DNA of 55,686 nt, from assembly GCA_029688825.1 (NCBI GenBank), contig JARUKX010000021.1, positions 1 to 55,686 on the forward strand. The letters are read 5' to 3'. Positions 43,215-52,181 of this stretch are shown here, one piece after another (position 1 is the stretch's first letter; each line of letters begins with the position of its first letter). The notes below the pieces were generated by a model. That model was given only the letters and a program-made list of their open reading frames with translations, made no database searches and was not told the origin of the DNA. This DNA comes from Haloarculaceae archaeon H-GB1-1. GTDB taxonomy: Archaea; Halobacteriota; Halobacteria; Halobacteriales; Haloarculaceae. The position numbers and the translations under genes are program-made.

Positions 43215-44329
43215 TCGAGGACGGCCCGATACCGCTCGCCCGCCGCGTCGTCCGCGGTGAGCGCGGCGACGATTCGCTCGGACACCCACTCGTTGCCACC
43301 GCTCGCCGAGCCGTCCCGAACGCCGTCGGGGAGATACCGCTCGTAGACCGGCAGCCGTTCTGCCAGCGGGACGTCCCCGTGCTCGGCGATGGCCTCCAGC
43401 TCCCGTAATCCCGGCCACTCGTAGTCGGGGTTGACGTGGTCGTCGGTCACCGGCGAGACGCCGCCGAGGTCGTCGACGCCGCAGTCCAGCACCTCGCGGG
43501 CGGGGGCGAGGTTCGGCGGCACCTGGACGGAGACCTCGGGCGGCAGGGCGTGACGAGCCATCGCCACCGCTCTCCGGAGCGTCTCGACGCCGGTCGAGCC
43601 GTTGCGCCAGCGCTCGTTCTCGACGACGGGCTGGACGATGACCTCCTGGACGTGGTCGTAGCGGTCGTGGAGGTCGCCGATGGCGAGCAGGCTCTCCGCG
43701 CGGTCGCGCCAGTCCTCGCCGATGCCGACGAGGATGCCCGTCGTGAACGGGACGCCGAGTTCGCCCGCGTTCCGGATGGTGTTCAGCCGCTGGCCGGGAG
43801 ACTTCGCCCGCGGGCCGCCGTGTGCCTGCACGTCCGCCGTCGTCTCCAGCATGGTCCCCATGGAGGCGTTGACGTCCGCGACGGCGGCCATCTCCGCACG
43901 GGTCTGGTCGCCCGGATTGGCGTGCGGCAACAGTCCCTCGTCCAGCGCGATTTCACAGACCTCACGGAGGTAGGTGTGGATTGAGTCGTGGCCCCACGCG
44001 GTGAGCTGGTCGTGGATCTCGGTGTAGCGCTCGTCGGGGTCGTCCCCGAAGGTGAACAGCGCCTCCGTACAGCCCGCGTCGGCCCCCGTCCGGACCACGT
44101 CGCGGACCTCCTCGGGTGACATGAGCGTCGCTTGTCCCGGCGGGTCGTAGTAGGTACAGTACGTACAGGTGTAGCGACACGCGGTCGTCAGCGGGATGAA
44201 CACGTTCCGCGCGAACGTCAGCTCCGGTGCGGGCTCGACGTCCTCGGGTCCGACCTGGAGCAACCGCTCGACGTCCGACTCGGGGATGGAAAGCTCGACG
44301 TCGTACTCGTCCGCACCGGGAATCGACAC
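43211..44329 (-). CDS. cofG: FO synthase subunit 1
   Basis: This 372-residue radical-SAM partner of CofH makes FO, the deazaflavin core of F420. The cluster motif C-x3-C-x2-C lies in 'TTACRYTCTYCTYYDPPG'. 'CTEALFTFGDDPDERYTEIHDQL' and 'CGVDDLGGVSPVTDDHVNPDYEWP' are typical of CofG. I chose the GTG at 44329, because the frame upstream is Arg-rich and out of character. It lies 38 bp after cofC on the same strand, in the cetZ unit. Confidence 0.92.
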   Translation of the reverse strand: MSIPGADEYDVELSIPESDVERLLQVGPEDVEPAPELTFARNVFIPLTTACRYTCTYCTYYDPPGQATLMSPEEVRDVVRTGADAGCTEALFTFGDDPDERYTEIHDQLTAWGHDSIHTYLREVCEIALDEGLLPHANPGDQTRAEMAAVADVNASMGTMLETTADVQAHGGPRAKSPGQRLNTIRNAGELGVPFTTGILVGIGEDWRDRAESLLAIGDLHDRYDHVQEVIVQPVVENERWRNGSTGVETLRRAVAMARHALPPEVSVQVPPNLAPAREVLDCGVDDLGGVSPVTDDHVNPDYEWPGLRELEAIAEHGDVPLAERLPVYERYLPDGVRDGSASGGNEWVSERIVAALTADDAAGERYRAVLD

Positions 44330-44367
44330 GCTCGCGTCTGCGCCTCCCCGGGGGAAAAGCCTTCGCG

Positions 44368-44985
44368 CTACTCGCTTCGCTCGACTGTGACCCGGCCGTC
44401 GGTCGTGGCCACCTCGAACCCGGCCTCGCGGAGCCACGTTCGGGACTCGCCGCGACCGTGCAGCAACACCTCGACGAGGTCTGCGGGCTCGTCCACGTCG
44501 GTCGCGAGGCGCATCGAGTCCACTTCGACAACTTCGAGCCCCGCCTCCGCTGCGATGGCTCGGTGATCGCGAATCGACGCGCCGTGGTAATCGACGGCGA
44601 ACTCGGGGTCGCGGACGACGAGTGCGTTCGTCCCGCCGCCTCGACCAGGCGCGAGGACGAGGTCTCCGTCCGCGGCGAACAGTCTGTCGAGCGCGTCCGG
44701 CGTCGCCAGCGCGAGATCGGCCATCACGATGGCCACGGCGTCGTCCTCGTCGTCGGGAAGCACGTCGTTCACTGCCCGGGTCAAGGGCCGGTCGTCCACT
44801 CGAACCGCTGTGTCACAGTCGACCGGCTCGGTCGCCAGCACGGTCGGTTCGTGCCCCGCTCCCCGCAGTGCCGAGAGTACGTCCGATAGCATCGCGAACG
44901 CGAAGGCTCTCCGTTCGGAATCGTCGAGAACGGGTCCGAGTCGCGTCTTCGGTCGGGCTGCGGAAAACGGGACGACGACGCGCAT
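44368..44985 (-). CDS. cofC: 2-phospho-L-lactate guanylyltransferase
   Basis: This 205-residue enzyme activates 2-phospholactate (or an analogous three-carbon acid) with GTP to form the precursor joined to FO in F420 synthesis. Visible features are the N-terminal '[32 protein letters not shown]', '[14 protein letters not shown]' and '[17 protein letters not shown]'. It lies 3 bp downstream of the secreted-protein gene and 38 bp upstream of cofG, so cofC-cofG belong to the transcript that begins at cetZ. Confidence 0.92.
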   Translation of the reverse strand: MRVVVPFSAARPKTRLGPVLDDSERRAFAFAMLSDVLSALRGAGHEPTVLATEPVDCDTAVRVDDRPLTRAVNDVLPDDEDDAVAIVMADLALATPDALDRLFAADGDLVLAPGRGGGTNALVVRDPEFAVDYHGASIRDHRAIAAEAGLEVVEVDSMRLATDVDEPADLVEVLLHGRGESRTWLREAGFEVATTDGRVTVERSE

Positions 44986-44988
44986 CGC

Positions 44989-45768
44989 CTACCGGAGCTT
45001 CTGGGACGGTCCCTGCTGGGACTTCCAGTAGTAGATGCCGCCACCGATGAGGGCGAGCACGACCAGCACGCCGACGCCGATCAGCAGGTACTGGGTCGTC
45101 TGCTGGGACTGCTGTGCGTTCTGGGCCTTCGATTCGGCCTGATTCGCCAGGTCCTTCGCGTTCCCGAAGTTCTCTCCCTCGTACGCCGAGATGGCGTTCT
45201 GGTAGAGCTGCTCTGCCTCCTGATTACCGCCGGCCGCCTCGATGGCCGCGCCGGCCGAGTCGATGGCCTGGCGGGACTCGCGGCTCTCCTCGGTGTAGTA
45301 GTGGACGTTCCAGGTCTCCAGTTCCTCGGTGTTGGACCCCTGAATCTTCGCGAGCGTCGCCAGAGTGTACGTCTGAGCGGGGTCGTAGCTGTAGTTGTCC
45401 ACCTCGGGGGCGGTGCCCTTCAGCTCGATGACGACCTCGTCCCCGCCGCCGGAACGGGAGAGCGTCTGATTGAACGACTGCTCGCCGTAGTTCGTCTCGC
45501 TGACCTCTTCGCCCTGGTCGAGGACGGTGATCGTCCAACTCACGTCGTCGAGCGCCGTCTCCCCGTGGAGCGTCCACTCGTCGGTATCGGTGAACGGGTC
45601 GGAGACGACCAGTTCCGCAGTGACGTCGTCACCGACCTGCGATTCGTCTGGCATCGACTCAGCGTCCACCGAGATGGCGGCGGCTGTGCCGACCGCTGCG
45701 AACGCGACGGCCAGGAGGACCACGAGCGTGGTGGCCCTAGAAGAGCGGATCCAACTCATCTTCGTCAT
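44989..45768 (-). CDS. Secreted protein with C-terminal membrane anchor, overlapping cetZ
   Basis: This 259-residue protein has a signal peptide (hydrophobic stretch about residues 12-32), an extracellular beta-rich domain, and a helical region after 'ESRESRQAID' with Asn/Gln/Ala-rich heptads (QEAEQLYQNAISAYEGENFGNAKDL), close to a TPR-like repeat. A C-terminal membrane helix (YLLIGVGVLVVLALIGGG) and a short basic tail follow. Its start overlaps the end of cetZ by 32 bp, and it is followed 3 bp later by cofC. The start is ambiguous between 45768 and 45759. No family was recognised. Confidence 0.75.
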   Translation of the reverse strand: MTKMSWIRSSRATTLVVLLAVAFAAVGTAAAISVDAESMPDESQVGDDVTAELVVSDPFTDTDEWTLHGETALDDVSWTITVLDQGEEVSETNYGEQSFNQTLSRSGGGDEVVIELKGTAPEVDNYSYDPAQTYTLATLAKIQGSNTEELETWNVHYYTEESRESRQAIDSAGAAIEAAGGNQEAEQLYQNAISAYEGENFGNAKDLANQAESKAQNAQQSQQTTQYLLIGVGVLVVLALIGGGIYYWKSQQGPSQKLR

Positions 45769-46918
45769 CTTCCACCAACGCCTCTAAGTTCTCTTCGCTT
45801 TGGTCACGGATCTCGTCGATGTTGTCCTGTGCTTCGATGGCGACCTGCTGGAGTTCCTTGATGCGGGGAACGTTGTGGACGCCGGACAGGAGGACGGCGG
45901 ATGCGACGCTCGGTTCGTTGAGCGGGTAGTCGCCACCGCGGACCTCCATGCTCCCGGTCTGCTCTTCGAGCCACTTGCGGCCGCGCTCGATGCCTTTCCG
46001 GTTGAGGTGCTGGGGTGGCCCACTCAGGACGAGCAGGGCGCGCTCGGCACCTTCGACCTCGCAGGGGAGGGTGAGTCGGCCGAGCGTCGCCTTGCGGACC
46101 AGCGACGTGATACGGTTCGTCGTGTTGGCAGCGTCCATGCCGTCGTCGTCGCCGCCGTCGCCCTTGAACCGCGAGAGGAGGCCGCCGGAACTCCCGCCGA
46201 TTTCGACCTCTTCGGCGGCGTAGCCGACCGTCGAGACCCCGCCGCCGGCGAGCGTGTTGATGATCTCGCTGGAGTCGACGACGCTCTCTGCGACCTGGTC
46301 GGAACCGGTAACTTCGCCGGCGCCGAACAGGACGCCGAAGCGGCGGACGATCTCGTCGTTGATCTCGTCGTAGCCGGCTTCGAGGGACTCGCCGGACTTC
46401 CGCCAGTTGTCGTTGTCGAAGACGAGCAGATTGTCGACTTCGTTGACGAAGGTCTGGAACGACCGGGCGGCGTTCAGCGTATAGATGCCGCCCTCGTCGC
46501 CGGCCGGGAGGATACCCAGCCCGTAGACGGGTTCGGTGTAGATGCGCTTGAGGTGCTTCGCCAGTACCGGTGCGCCACCGGAACCGGTCCCGCCGCCCAG
46601 CCCGGCGACGATCAGGAACGCATCGATCTCGTGGACCGGGATGTTGTCGATTGCCCCCTGTATCTCGTCGATGTCTTCCTCGGCGATTTCCGCGCCGAGT
46701 TCGTTGTCTGCCCCGACGCCGTGGCCCTTCACGCGGGCCTGACCGATGAGTACTCGGTTTCCTTGTGGGATGTGTTCGAGACCAAGCAGGTCGGCTTTGG
46801 CGGTGTTGACGGCCGCCGCCGAACGGACGATGCCGCTCCCCGTCTCCTGGTCGTATTCCAGGAATTTATCGACGATTTTCCCGCCGGCCTGGCCGAACCC
46901 AATCATCGCAAGCTTCAT
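45737..46918 (-). CDS. cetZ: CetZ tubulin-like protein
   Basis: This 393-residue member of the archaeal tubulin/FtsZ-like CetZ family polymerises under the membrane and, in Haloferax, controls cell shape and rod formation. The GTP-binding signature 'GLGGGTGSGGAPVLAK' and the N-terminal 'IGFGQAGGKIVDKF' are clear. I assign it to CetZ rather than FtsZ from these and the sequence beyond residue 250. The acidic C-terminal tail (EDDEDELDPLF) could bind partners. It is the first gene of a unit with a secreted protein, cofC and cofG. From memory, the neighbourhood matches cetZ1 in H. volcanii. Confidence 0.93.
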   Translation of the reverse strand: MKLAMIGFGQAGGKIVDKFLEYDQETGSGIVRSAAAVNTAKADLLGLEHIPQGNRVLIGQARVKGHGVGADNELGAEIAEEDIDEIQGAIDNIPVHEIDAFLIVAGLGGGTGSGGAPVLAKHLKRIYTEPVYGLGILPAGDEGGIYTLNAARSFQTFVNEVDNLLVFDNDNWRKSGESLEAGYDEINDEIVRRFGVLFGAGEVTGSDQVAESVVDSSEIINTLAGGGVSTVGYAAEEVEIGGSSGGLLSRFKGDGGDDDGMDAANTTNRITSLVRKATLGRLTLPCEVEGAERALLVLSGPPQHLNRKGIERGRKWLEEQTGSMEVRGGDYPLNEPSVASAVLLSGVHNVPRIKELQQVAIEAQDNIDEIRDQSEENLEALVEDDEDELDPLF

Positions 46919-46952
46919 AGATTCCTCTTGACAACGGAAACAGTCGGAATGT

Positions 46953-46962
46953 GACTATAAAC
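46953..46962 (-). promoter_or_regulatory. TATA box for cetZ
   Basis: On the minus strand GTTTATAGTC lies 35-44 bp before the ATG. The mRNA would have a short leader containing AGAGGA close to the start codon, a plausible ribosome binding site. Confidence 0.6.
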
Positions 46963-46964
46963 TT

Positions 46965-47031
46965 TATGTCCGATTCTGTCAATGAAACCTTCAATGTGCG
47001 TATCTGGCCACAAACGCTATATGTACGATTC
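46965..47031. repeat. Imperfect direct repeats upstream of cetZ
   Basis: TATGTCCGATTC (46965-46976) and TATGTACGATTC (47020-47031) match at 11 of 12 positions and are 55 bp apart. They lie in the AT-rich cetZ promoter region, next to the TATA box. They are candidate binding sites for a regulator of cetZ. Confidence 0.45.
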
Positions 47032-47056
47032 CCTTTTATCCGTAACTTGGTCGCCG

Positions 47057-47944
47057 TCAGTCGATTTCGAGGTACTCGGCCAGCGTCGTCAACTCCGACT
47101 CGCTGACGCCGAACGCCGAGACCTCGTTCTCCCGGACCGTGTTGTCGAACTGTAAGGAACGATACTGGTCTGCGCCCATGGGGAAGCCGGGTATCGCGCC
47201 GGCGATCGTGAGTCCCAGCCCCGCGAGAGGCATGGGGATGGGGACGATGGTGACGGACTGTCCGCGAGCCTCGCGGCCGGCCTTCGCCACGTCGGCCAGC
47301 GTCAGGACTTCCGGGCCGCCGATCTCGTAGGTCGCTCCGACGTGTTCGTCGTCCTCGATAGCGTCGGCCAGCATTGGTGTCAGATCGCCGATCCAGATGG
47401 GCTGGAAGCGGGACTTTCCGCCGCCGGGCAACGGCGCGACGACGGGCGGCGTGAGTTTCAGCGTGAACGAGACGAACTCCCCGCCCTCGCCGAAGACGAC
47501 CGAGGGGCGGAAGATGGTCCACGACAGGTCCGACTCGCGGACGATGGTCTCGGCCTCGCCCTTCGAGCGGATGTAGGCGGTCGGTCCGTCGGGGTCGGCC
47601 CCGAGGGCGCTCATCTGGACGTAGCGGTCGACGTCGTGTTCCTCGGCTGCTCGGACGGCGTTCGCGGTCCCGTCGCGGTGGACGCGGAAGTGCATCTCGT
47701 TACCCCCGCGGGGCTGGAACAGCGGGGAGAGCGCGGGCAGGAAGTACACCGCGTCCCGTCCCTCGAAGGCGGACTCGATGCTGTCGTAGTCCGTGACGTC
47801 GCCCGCCACCCGTTCGACGCCGTCGGGAAGGTCCCCATCCTCCGGATGGCGGGCGAGGACAGCGACCTCGTGACCGCGGTCGAGCAGTTCGGTACACAGT
47901 CGCTCTCCGACGAAGCCGGTCCCGCCGACGACGAGCACGTTCAT
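47057..47944 (-). CDS. NAD(P)-binding epimerase, NDUFA9-like
   Basis: This 295-residue atypical SDR begins with a Rossmann motif (VVGGTGFVGERL). The following blocks ('YVQMSALGADPDGPTAYIRSKGEAE' and 'WTIFRPSVVFG') match the group that includes complex I subunit NDUFA9 and UDP-sugar epimerase-like proteins. The catalytic Tyr-x-x-x-Lys is present as Tyr-Ile-Arg-Ser-Lys. Its role in haloarchaea is not known. It is upstream of cetZ on the same strand but separated by a promoter region. Confidence 0.87.
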   Translation of the reverse strand: MNVLVVGGTGFVGERLCTELLDRGHEVAVLARHPEDGDLPDGVERVAGDVTDYDSIESAFEGRDAVYFLPALSPLFQPRGGNEMHFRVHRDGTANAVRAAEEHDVDRYVQMSALGADPDGPTAYIRSKGEAETIVRESDLSWTIFRPSVVFGEGGEFVSFTLKLTPPVVAPLPGGGKSRFQPIWIGDLTPMLADAIEDDEHVGATYEIGGPEVLTLADVAKAGREARGQSVTIVPIPMPLAGLGLTIAGAIPGFPMGADQYRSLQFDNTVRENEVSAFGVSESELTTLAEYLEID

Positions 47945-48044
47945 GGTCAGTATATGCGCCCGAAAGTACCTAAGGGTTGATACCGAAGTGGTTTGGCCGC
48001 CGGCGACTCGGGGCGTTTAGGTGGCCGCGACCGGAAGGTGCCGT

Positions 48045-48638
48045 ATGCTCATCACGCTCGAAGGGCTGGACGGCAGCGGCAAATCGACGGCGACCGAGCA
48101 CCTGCGCTCGTCGCCGGTCGTCCCGGCGGACGCGACGTTCACCCGAGAGCCGACCGACTCGTGGTACGGCGAGGCGGTCGAGCGGTCCATCGCCGACCCC
48201 GACGCGGATTCGCTCGCCGAACTCTTCCTCTACACCGCCGACCACGCGGCCCATCTGGCGGACGTCGTCCGCCCGGCGCTCGAAGACGGGGACGTCGTCG
48301 TCTCCGACCGCTACTCGGACTCGCGATACGCCTATCAGGGGGCGACGTTGACGGACGTCGACGGACTGGACGACCCGCTCGCCTACGTCCGCGAGGTCCA
48401 TGCACCGTGGACGCGACCACCGGACGTGACGCTGTACTTCGACGTCGATCCGGAGACGGCCGCCGAGCGCAGCGGCGCGACGAACAAGTTCGAGCAGGCG
48501 GCGTACCTCGCACGCGTACGGGAGAACTACGAACGTCTCATCGACGACGACCCCGACCGATTCGTCCGCATCGACGCGACTCGACCTCAGGACGCGGTGC
48601 TGGAGACGGTCGACGACGTGCTCGCGGACGTGCTCTAG
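48045..48638 (+). CDS. tmk: Thymidylate kinase
   Basis: This 197-residue enzyme phosphorylates dTMP to dTDP. The P-loop reads '[16 protein letters not shown]' near the N-terminus. '[11 protein letters not shown]' and the DRY-type '[15 protein letters not shown]' (nucleotide and Mg sites) are present. ATG 48045 was chosen over one eight codons upstream because the P-loop strand starts there. It is divergent from the epimerase gene and overlaps the end of the following membrane-protein gene by 4 bp, convergently. Confidence 0.94.
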   Translation: MLITLEGLDGSGKSTATEHLRSSPVVPADATFTREPTDSWYGEAVERSIADPDADSLAELFLYTADHAAHLADVVRPALEDGDVVVSDRYSDSRYAYQGATLTDVDGLDDPLAYVREVHAPWTRPPDVTLYFDVDPETAAERSGATNKFEQAAYLARVRENYERLIDDDPDRFVRIDATRPQDAVLETVDDVLADVL

Positions 48639-48946
48639 ACGTTCTCGGGAAGCTCCACTTCGTCGGGGGCTGGCATCCAGAAGTAATCGAAGGTGATGCC
48701 GACGATCAGCGGCAGGACGATGGTGACGGTGATGACCGTCGCCGGCGAGCCCAGATTCGGGCCGAGGAAGCTCCCGAGCACCAGCGTCAGGACGAGCAAC
48801 GCCAGCGGCCCGAGCAGCGCCGCGTACACTGCGCTCCCCCAGCGCGTCGAGAGCCGAACCCTGAAAAAGCGCGTCATGAGGGCGGCGACCGCAGTGTTGA
48901 CCAGGAGGATGACGACGAGTCCGATGGCTTCCGCCACGCTGACCAT
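48635..48946 (-). CDS. Three-span small membrane protein
   Basis: This 103-residue protein has three hydrophobic segments (about residues 6-26, 38-62 and 68-90) and a charged tail ending Pro-Glu-Asn-Val. The ATG at 48946 ([15 protein letters not shown]) was chosen because the frame upstream is Arg/Pro-rich. It is divergent from a two-span protein gene across about 210 bp. No family is recognised. Confidence 0.7.
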   Translation of the reverse strand: MVSVAEAIGLVVILLVNTAVAALMTRFFRVRLSTRWGSAVYAALLGPLALLVLTLVLGSFLGPNLGSPATVITVTIVLPLIVGITFDYFWMPAPDEVELPENV

Positions 48947-49155
48947 GTCCGAGGTACGCGCTGGTCGGTCTTTGGCGTGTCGGATTGGGTCCTCCTCGGC
49001 CGACCGGTCGCGGTGCCTGCGAGTGCGCGGGTCGAACTGGTCGGGCAGGCGCGAGGGACCGGCAGGCTGGACTGGTGGCCCGCCGTCGTGACTGTCTGGC
49101 ACCTGCCTCAGCAAGGCGTCCACACTTGGCCGTCACGGCTCGAAGAGAGAACGCA

Positions 49156-49368
49156 ATGGCACGACACACGTTCGGATGGTTCGGTTGGATATCCGCCCTC
49201 GGCTTCGTCGTCCTCGGCGCGCTGTGGTTGTTGGAGTCGATGTACACGCTCGCGTGGCCGGTCAGCGCGACGTGGACGCTGAGTATCGCCGTCGTCGCGG
49301 GACTCGGAGCCCTCGCGCTGTACTTCGGCAACGACCCGACGGCGCGCGAACCCAACGCCGTAACGTAA
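49156..49368 (+). CDS. Two-span small membrane protein
   Basis: This 70-residue protein (MARHTFGWFGWISALGFVVL...) has two hydrophobic helices (about 9-29 and 38-58). The ATG at 49156 was chosen because the frame upstream is Arg-rich and non-coding in style. It is probably a genuine small membrane protein; no function is known. Confidence 0.65.
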   Translation: MARHTFGWFGWISALGFVVLGALWLLESMYTLAWPVSATWTLSIAVVAGLGALALYFGNDPTAREPNAVT

Positions 49369-49694
49369 CACGAACCGTCTCGAATCGCTATCGAAAGAAC
49401 CAGCAGCGGCGTCGTCGGACAGCCTTCGTTTTCTCCTGTCAGTCGTTCGGTTCGGAGACGCTGTCGTCCGGTCGGGACCGACCCGAATCGAGCCGGTCGA
49501 ACGGTTCCGACGAGCGTCGTTTCGAGGCTCGGCCGACTCTCCATATCGCTATGTTGCTCTCGTGAGACGGACGTCCAGCACGGACAAACGGAGTATTCAA
49601 CCCTGATAATCTGGACGAAAACCTTATAAAAGCTCTGTCAAAGTTAGCGTCGTTCGACTCCCCGCGACGGTCGAGCGACGGTGACTGCTCAGCA
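49369..49694. other. Intergenic region with transducer-gene promoter
   Basis: This 326-bp stretch has no convincing gene on either strand (the minus-strand frame across it is Ser/Arg-rich shadow sequence). It becomes AT-rich toward the right and holds a clear TATA box near 49623-49632. I see nothing else assignable. Confidence 0.45.
49623..49632 (+). promoter_or_regulatory. TATA box for the transducer gene
   Basis: CTTATAAAAG lies about 63-72 bp ahead of the ATG at 49695, in an AT-rich stretch, which predicts a leader of about 40 nt. Confidence 0.65.
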
Positions 49695-52106
49695 ATGAGA
49701 GATATCATTCCAGATATACTCCGGCGGCGGTATCTCGTAAAGTTCGGGCTCGTCGTCGCCGTGGTCCTCGTGGCCACGGTGACTCTCGGGTTCGTGTTCC
49801 AACAGCAGGTCTCGGCGGAACTGACCCACGACGTACACGCGGAGATGGAGACCATCGCCAGCGTGGAGGCCGAGGAGATTCACGAGTGGGTCGAGGCCCA
49901 CAAACAGGAGACGCGCATGCTCTCGGAGTTCCAGGAACTCCGGAGCGGCGACCGGGCAGCGATATCGAACCGATTATCGCACGAACGCGACGCGCTCGGC
50001 GGTGAGACGCAGGCGATTCACTACGTCGATCTCGAATCTGGCGAGGTGCTGGCGAGCACGGACGAGACAGCGGTCGGTTCGACGCTGTCCGAACGGAACC
50101 TGCAGTGGGCGCACGGCTCGCTCGCCTTCGAGGACGCCGAGGTCGCCGTCTCGGAGGGTTACGAACACGGCGATCACGAACTCGTCGCGTTCGTCAGCCC
50201 CATCGAGGGTGGGCCGAAGGCGGTCATGATGACCGCGGACGTGACCGTGCTGGCCGACCGCTTCCGCGACCCGATCGAGGACGGGTACACGCAGGTCGTC
50301 AACAGCGAGGGGACCGTCGAGATCGCTCGGAACCAGTCCGTCGCACTCACCGAGTACCGCGACGGGGCGGACTCCGCGGCACTCACTGCAGGGCTGAACG
50401 GCGAGTACGGTGCCCTAGAGCGCGACGAGACGGGTGAGGTCGTCGCCTACGCGCCGGTCGAGGGCACCGACTGGGTGTTGCTCGCGCACGCCCCGCAGGC
50501 CAACGCCTACGCCCTCCGCTCGACGGTCACGCAGGACTTCGCCGTCCTCATCGTCGCGTCGCTCGTCGGCTTCGCGGTCATCGGCCTCACCATCGGCCGC
50601 AACACCGTGACCGCCCTGACGCAAATCCGCGACAACGCCGAGGCCATCGCGCAGGGCGAGACCGACGTCGAGGTCACGGACTCGAAGCGCATCGACGAGG
50701 TCGGACAGGCGCTCACCGCCTTCGACGACACCGTCGCGTACCTCCGGACGGTCTCGGCACAGGCGACAGCGCTGGCCGACCAGGAGTTCGACGCCGACGC
50801 CCTCGACGAGGACGTTCCGGGTGCCATCGGCGAGGCGATACGCCAGATGCACCACGACCTGGAGGCGTTCATCACCGACCTCGAAGCCGCGAAGGAGAAC
50901 GCAGAGGAGTCGCGCGAACGGGCCGAGGCACTCACTGCGATGCTCGAACGCAAGGCCGAGGAGTTCGGCGCTGTCATGGAGACGGCTGCGGACGGCGACC
51001 TCACCGCCCGACTCGACGAGGACGTCGACAACGAGGGTCTCACCGACATCGCGGTCGCGTTCAACGACATGCTCTCTGACCTCGAAGCGACCCTGCTGAC
51101 CGTTCAGGAGGTCTCCGAGGAGAGCGCGGTCGTCAGCGAGGAAGTGACAGCGAGCGCCGAGGAGGTCAAAGCGGCCAGCGAGGACGTGAGTACGAACGTT
51201 CAGGAGATCGCCGAGGGCGCATCCCGACAGGACGAGAGCATCCGTCAGGCCGCAAACGAGATGACCGACATGTCCGCCACCATCGAGGAGATCGCGTCCT
51301 CGTCGGACGAGGTCGCGGCCGTGACCGACGAGGCCGCCGCCCTCGGCTCTGAGGGTCGGGAGTACGCGGGGAAGACGGTCACCAAGATGGACGAGATTGA
51401 GGAAACGGCCACCGAGGCCATCGCGGAGGTCGAGCGCCTCGATAGCGAGGTCGAGGAGATCAGCGAGGTCGTCGGTCTCATCGACGACATCGCCGAACAG
51501 ACCAACATCCTCGCGCTGAACGCGTCCATCGAGGCCGCGGCGGCCGACCAGGCCGGTGACGGGTTCGCCGTCGTCGCCGACGAGGTGAAACACCTCGCGG
51601 AGGAGACCCGCGAGTCCACGAAGGACATCGAAGCACGCATCGACACCGTACAGGCGTCCACTTCCGAGACGGTCGAGAACATGCGGGAGATGGGCGAGCG
51701 CGTCGAAGAAGGGATGGAGACGGTCGACCAGGCCATCTCCACGCTCGAAGCCATCGTCGACAAGGTCGAGGACGCGAACGCGAGCGTCCAGTCCATCAAC
51801 GACGCCACCGACGAGCAGGCGACCTCGACCGAGGAGGTCGTCTCCATGGTCGAGGACGTCGGCCGCGTCAGCGAGGAGACGCTCGCGCAGTCGCAGTCGG
51901 TCTCCGCGTCGGCGGAGGAGCAGACCGCCTCCATCACCGAGGTCACCAACAGCATCGAACAGCTCTCCGAGCAGTCCCAGCGGCTCAACGCCCTCCTCGC
52001 CGAGTTCGCGGTCAGCACCGACTCGACCGACGAACTCGACCACGACCTGGATCTCGACGCCGAGGACTCGGGAACCGCCGGCAAGGTGGCGGACGACGAC
52101 GACTGA
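49695..52106 (+). CDS. Methyl-accepting chemotaxis transducer
   Basis: This 803-residue membrane receptor (Htr-type) has a first membrane helix near residues 12-34, an extracellular sensor domain of about 240 residues (dCache-like, residues about 40-275), and a second membrane helix near 278-300. A HAMP domain ([20 protein letters not shown]) and a long coiled-coil signalling domain with the conserved hairpin '[17 protein letters not shown]' near residue 605 follow. Glu/Gln pairs in the helices are methylation candidates. The ligand is unknown. No che genes are nearby. Confidence 0.93.
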   Translation: MRDIIPDILRRRYLVKFGLVVAVVLVATVTLGFVFQQQVSAELTHDVHAEMETIASVEAEEIHEWVEAHKQETRMLSEFQELRSGDRAAISNRLSHERDALGGETQAIHYVDLESGEVLASTDETAVGSTLSERNLQWAHGSLAFEDAEVAVSEGYEHGDHELVAFVSPIEGGPKAVMMTADVTVLADRFRDPIEDGYTQVVNSEGTVEIARNQSVALTEYRDGADSAALTAGLNGEYGALERDETGEVVAYAPVEGTDWVLLAHAPQANAYALRSTVTQDFAVLIVASLVGFAVIGLTIGRNTVTALTQIRDNAEAIAQGETDVEVTDSKRIDEVGQALTAFDDTVAYLRTVSAQATALADQEFDADALDEDVPGAIGEAIRQMHHDLEAFITDLEAAKENAEESRERAEALTAMLERKAEEFGAVMETAADGDLTARLDEDVDNEGLTDIAVAFNDMLSDLEATLLTVQEVSEESAVVSEEVTASAEEVKAASEDVSTNVQEIAEGASRQDESIRQAANEMTDMSATIEEIASSSDEVAAVTDEAAALGSEGREYAGKTVTKMDEIEETATEAIAEVERLDSEVEEISEVVGLIDDIAEQTNILALNASIEAAAADQAGDGFAVVADEVKHLAEETRESTKDIEARIDTVQASTSETVENMREMGERVEEGMETVDQAISTLEAIVDKVEDANASVQSINDATDEQATSTEEVVSMVEDVGRVSEETLAQSQSVSASAEEQTASITEVTNSIEQLSEQSQRLNALLAEFAVSTDSTDELDHDLDLDAEDSGTAGKVADDDD

Positions 52107-52181
52107 CGAACCGACTGCTCTCGTTCCGGAGGACTGACACGCGCCCGAACTGCTTTGTCCCATCCGTTCGACGGGGCCTGT

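Noticed and set aside
49439-49855. Minus-strand ORF of 138 codons
   Set aside because: It runs into the start of the transducer gene on the other strand, and the product is Ser/Arg-rich without any motif.
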